Assembly (NCBI GenBank): GCA_022495005.1
Contig: JAGYXB010001072.1
Span: forward strand, 248,001-312,000
From: Rhyacophila brunnea
Lineage: Eukaryota > Arthropoda > Insecta > Trichoptera > Rhyacophilidae
Length of the DNA: 64,000 nucleotides
Direction: 5' to 3'
Both the position numbers and the translations under genes were made by a program. Positions 63,062 to 64,000 of the stretch are shown piece by piece. The notes beneath the pieces are model-generated. The model did not search any database. It saw only the letters and a list, made by a program, of their open reading frames with translations, and was not told the origin of the DNA. Positions within the stretch are counted from its first letter, which is position 1. Every line of letters starts with the position of its first letter.

Positions 63062-63139
63062 GAGACAGACAAAAATAATTAATAATCAAGCATCTACTCG
63101 GCAAGTCGGAATCAGTAGTAAATTGTAGAAGTGCCCTAA

Positions 63140-64000
63140 ACCCATTTAAGATGAGTTTAATTTTGTAATAATTGGCACTTTAACCTTGTTGTCACGTACT
63201 TAACGAGACGCCGGTGCGAATTGAATTTATTATATATCTGCACGATGCACAGTGACGAATCAAGGTATAGCCAAAAATGTCCTAGAAAAACTTTTATCAT
63301 GTATATGTAAGGGGAAAATATAGCTTATACTGATAATTAATTAAGCTTCCAATATTTATTTTATTATTAAAATTCAATAAGAAATATATACTTAAAAAAA
63401 TGTAAGGTTTGTAAAGTATCAAGGTTTTGGATGCTCTCTTTGAATGACATTTAGTAAACTTTGATTAAATATAAAGACGGTAGCCATCTGATGACTGAGT
63501 TTGTAAAATATTCTCACTTATCATAGGGCACTCGTTGGCAAGCGAAAGATATGTGAATAAATTTCACTAGGTCCAAAGTTTTTTTTTAATTTCCTTTAAT
63601 ATATATTTTCCTTATTTTTTTTTTCAAAATATGTAGCAGCGATTTCATATTATTTAAGATTCAGTTGTACCACGTTTCACACTTTGTCTTCTGAGATCAC
63701 AGAACAGATTAATAAATACTAATGTAAAACATTCACCATGGACCAATATTGTGTAGCAGGGTATTTTATGGCGGTTAAGCCGTAAAACCCAAATATAGCA
63801 AAGCATGCCGATGGCACTAAAATAATTGTGTATATATAATAAATACATTGATATTTTTTAGACAAACTTTTCAGTTTCTCTGCAAAAGTTGTGAACACGG
63901 GGTACACCTGTATGTTGTCTTATCAAAAATCACTATCACTATGAACACCTGGCCTCCGACTTCCTGCGACATGTAGTAACGTCAACTAACTGTCGTGTAT
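63140..64000. other. Intergenic, no recognised feature
   Basis: AT-rich to the window end. Overlapping minus-strand open frames at 63,654-63,907 have hydrophobic stretches but no identifiable domain. Confidence 0.4.

Larger units (their letters stand above)
62332..63139. repeat. 106-bp tandem duplication carrying two MITEs
   Basis: Left copy 62,332-62,437 (TACGAGTACAATTAGCAAAG ... GTAGAAGTGCCCTAA). The right copy starts at 62,810 with the same first bases and ends at 63,139 with the same last bases, but is split by a 214-bp MITE at 62,848-63,061. A family 3 MITE lies exactly between the two copies. Confidence 0.82.

Noticed and set aside
1..64000. CRISPR arrays, operons, prokaryotic genes or viral genes
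   Set aside because: Spliced insect genes, SINEs, LINEs and Helitrons dominate; no regularly spaced repeats with unique spacers or viral protein motifs were seen.

Overview
The window is AT-rich, transposon-dense nuclear DNA from an insect. Two spliced host genes can be assembled by eye, and both read through in a single frame across every inferred GT-AG junction. The insect assignment rests on a 7tm_6-type odorant receptor (this family is restricted to insects and close relatives), on an animal-type GH9 endoglucanase with a termite/cockroach-like domain order, and on the repeat complement. GH9 genes are absent from Drosophila-like flies but occur in many Hemiptera, Dictyoptera, Orthoptera, Hymenoptera and Coleoptera. 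I cannot assign the order; a hemimetabolous insect such as a hemipteran seems plausible.

Layout. 1-18.6 kb: intergenic, filled with hAT-like MITEs, a gutted hAT transposon, LINE tails, SINE-like pieces and small foldbacks. 18,668-35,265 (+): odorant receptor gene, eight exons, 506 codons, with a different mobile element in almost every intron. 35.3-40.9 kb: intergenic space between convergent genes, with a hAT-like element split by a truncated Helitron, then a LINE scrap, then plain AT-rich DNA. 40,959-57,498 (-): secreted GH9 endoglucanase-like gene, eight coding exons, 546 codons, whose introns hold nested SINE/LINE/MITE insertions. 57.5-64 kb: intergenic upstream of the GH9 gene, with layered insertions in LINEs and a hAT remnant, a minisatellite, and a MITE sitting exactly at the junction of a tandem duplication.

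The two genes are not a pathway; they are neighbours transcribed toward each other. The most striking non-genic structures are two ~1.39 kb almost perfect palindromes flanked by TTAA (29,466-30,856 and 53,410-54,801), one in an intron of each gene, so each primary transcript would carry a ~690-base-pair hairpin. Other notable items are a Foldback-type element with 9-bp target duplications and arms built of short tandem units, several hAT-like families identified by 8-bp target duplications, a TA-flanked family, a PIF/Harbinger-like MITE and a TTAGG-cored palindrome. No tRNA gene, rRNA gene, CRISPR array or viral gene was recognised. All boundaries come from reading the bases, not from alignment software.
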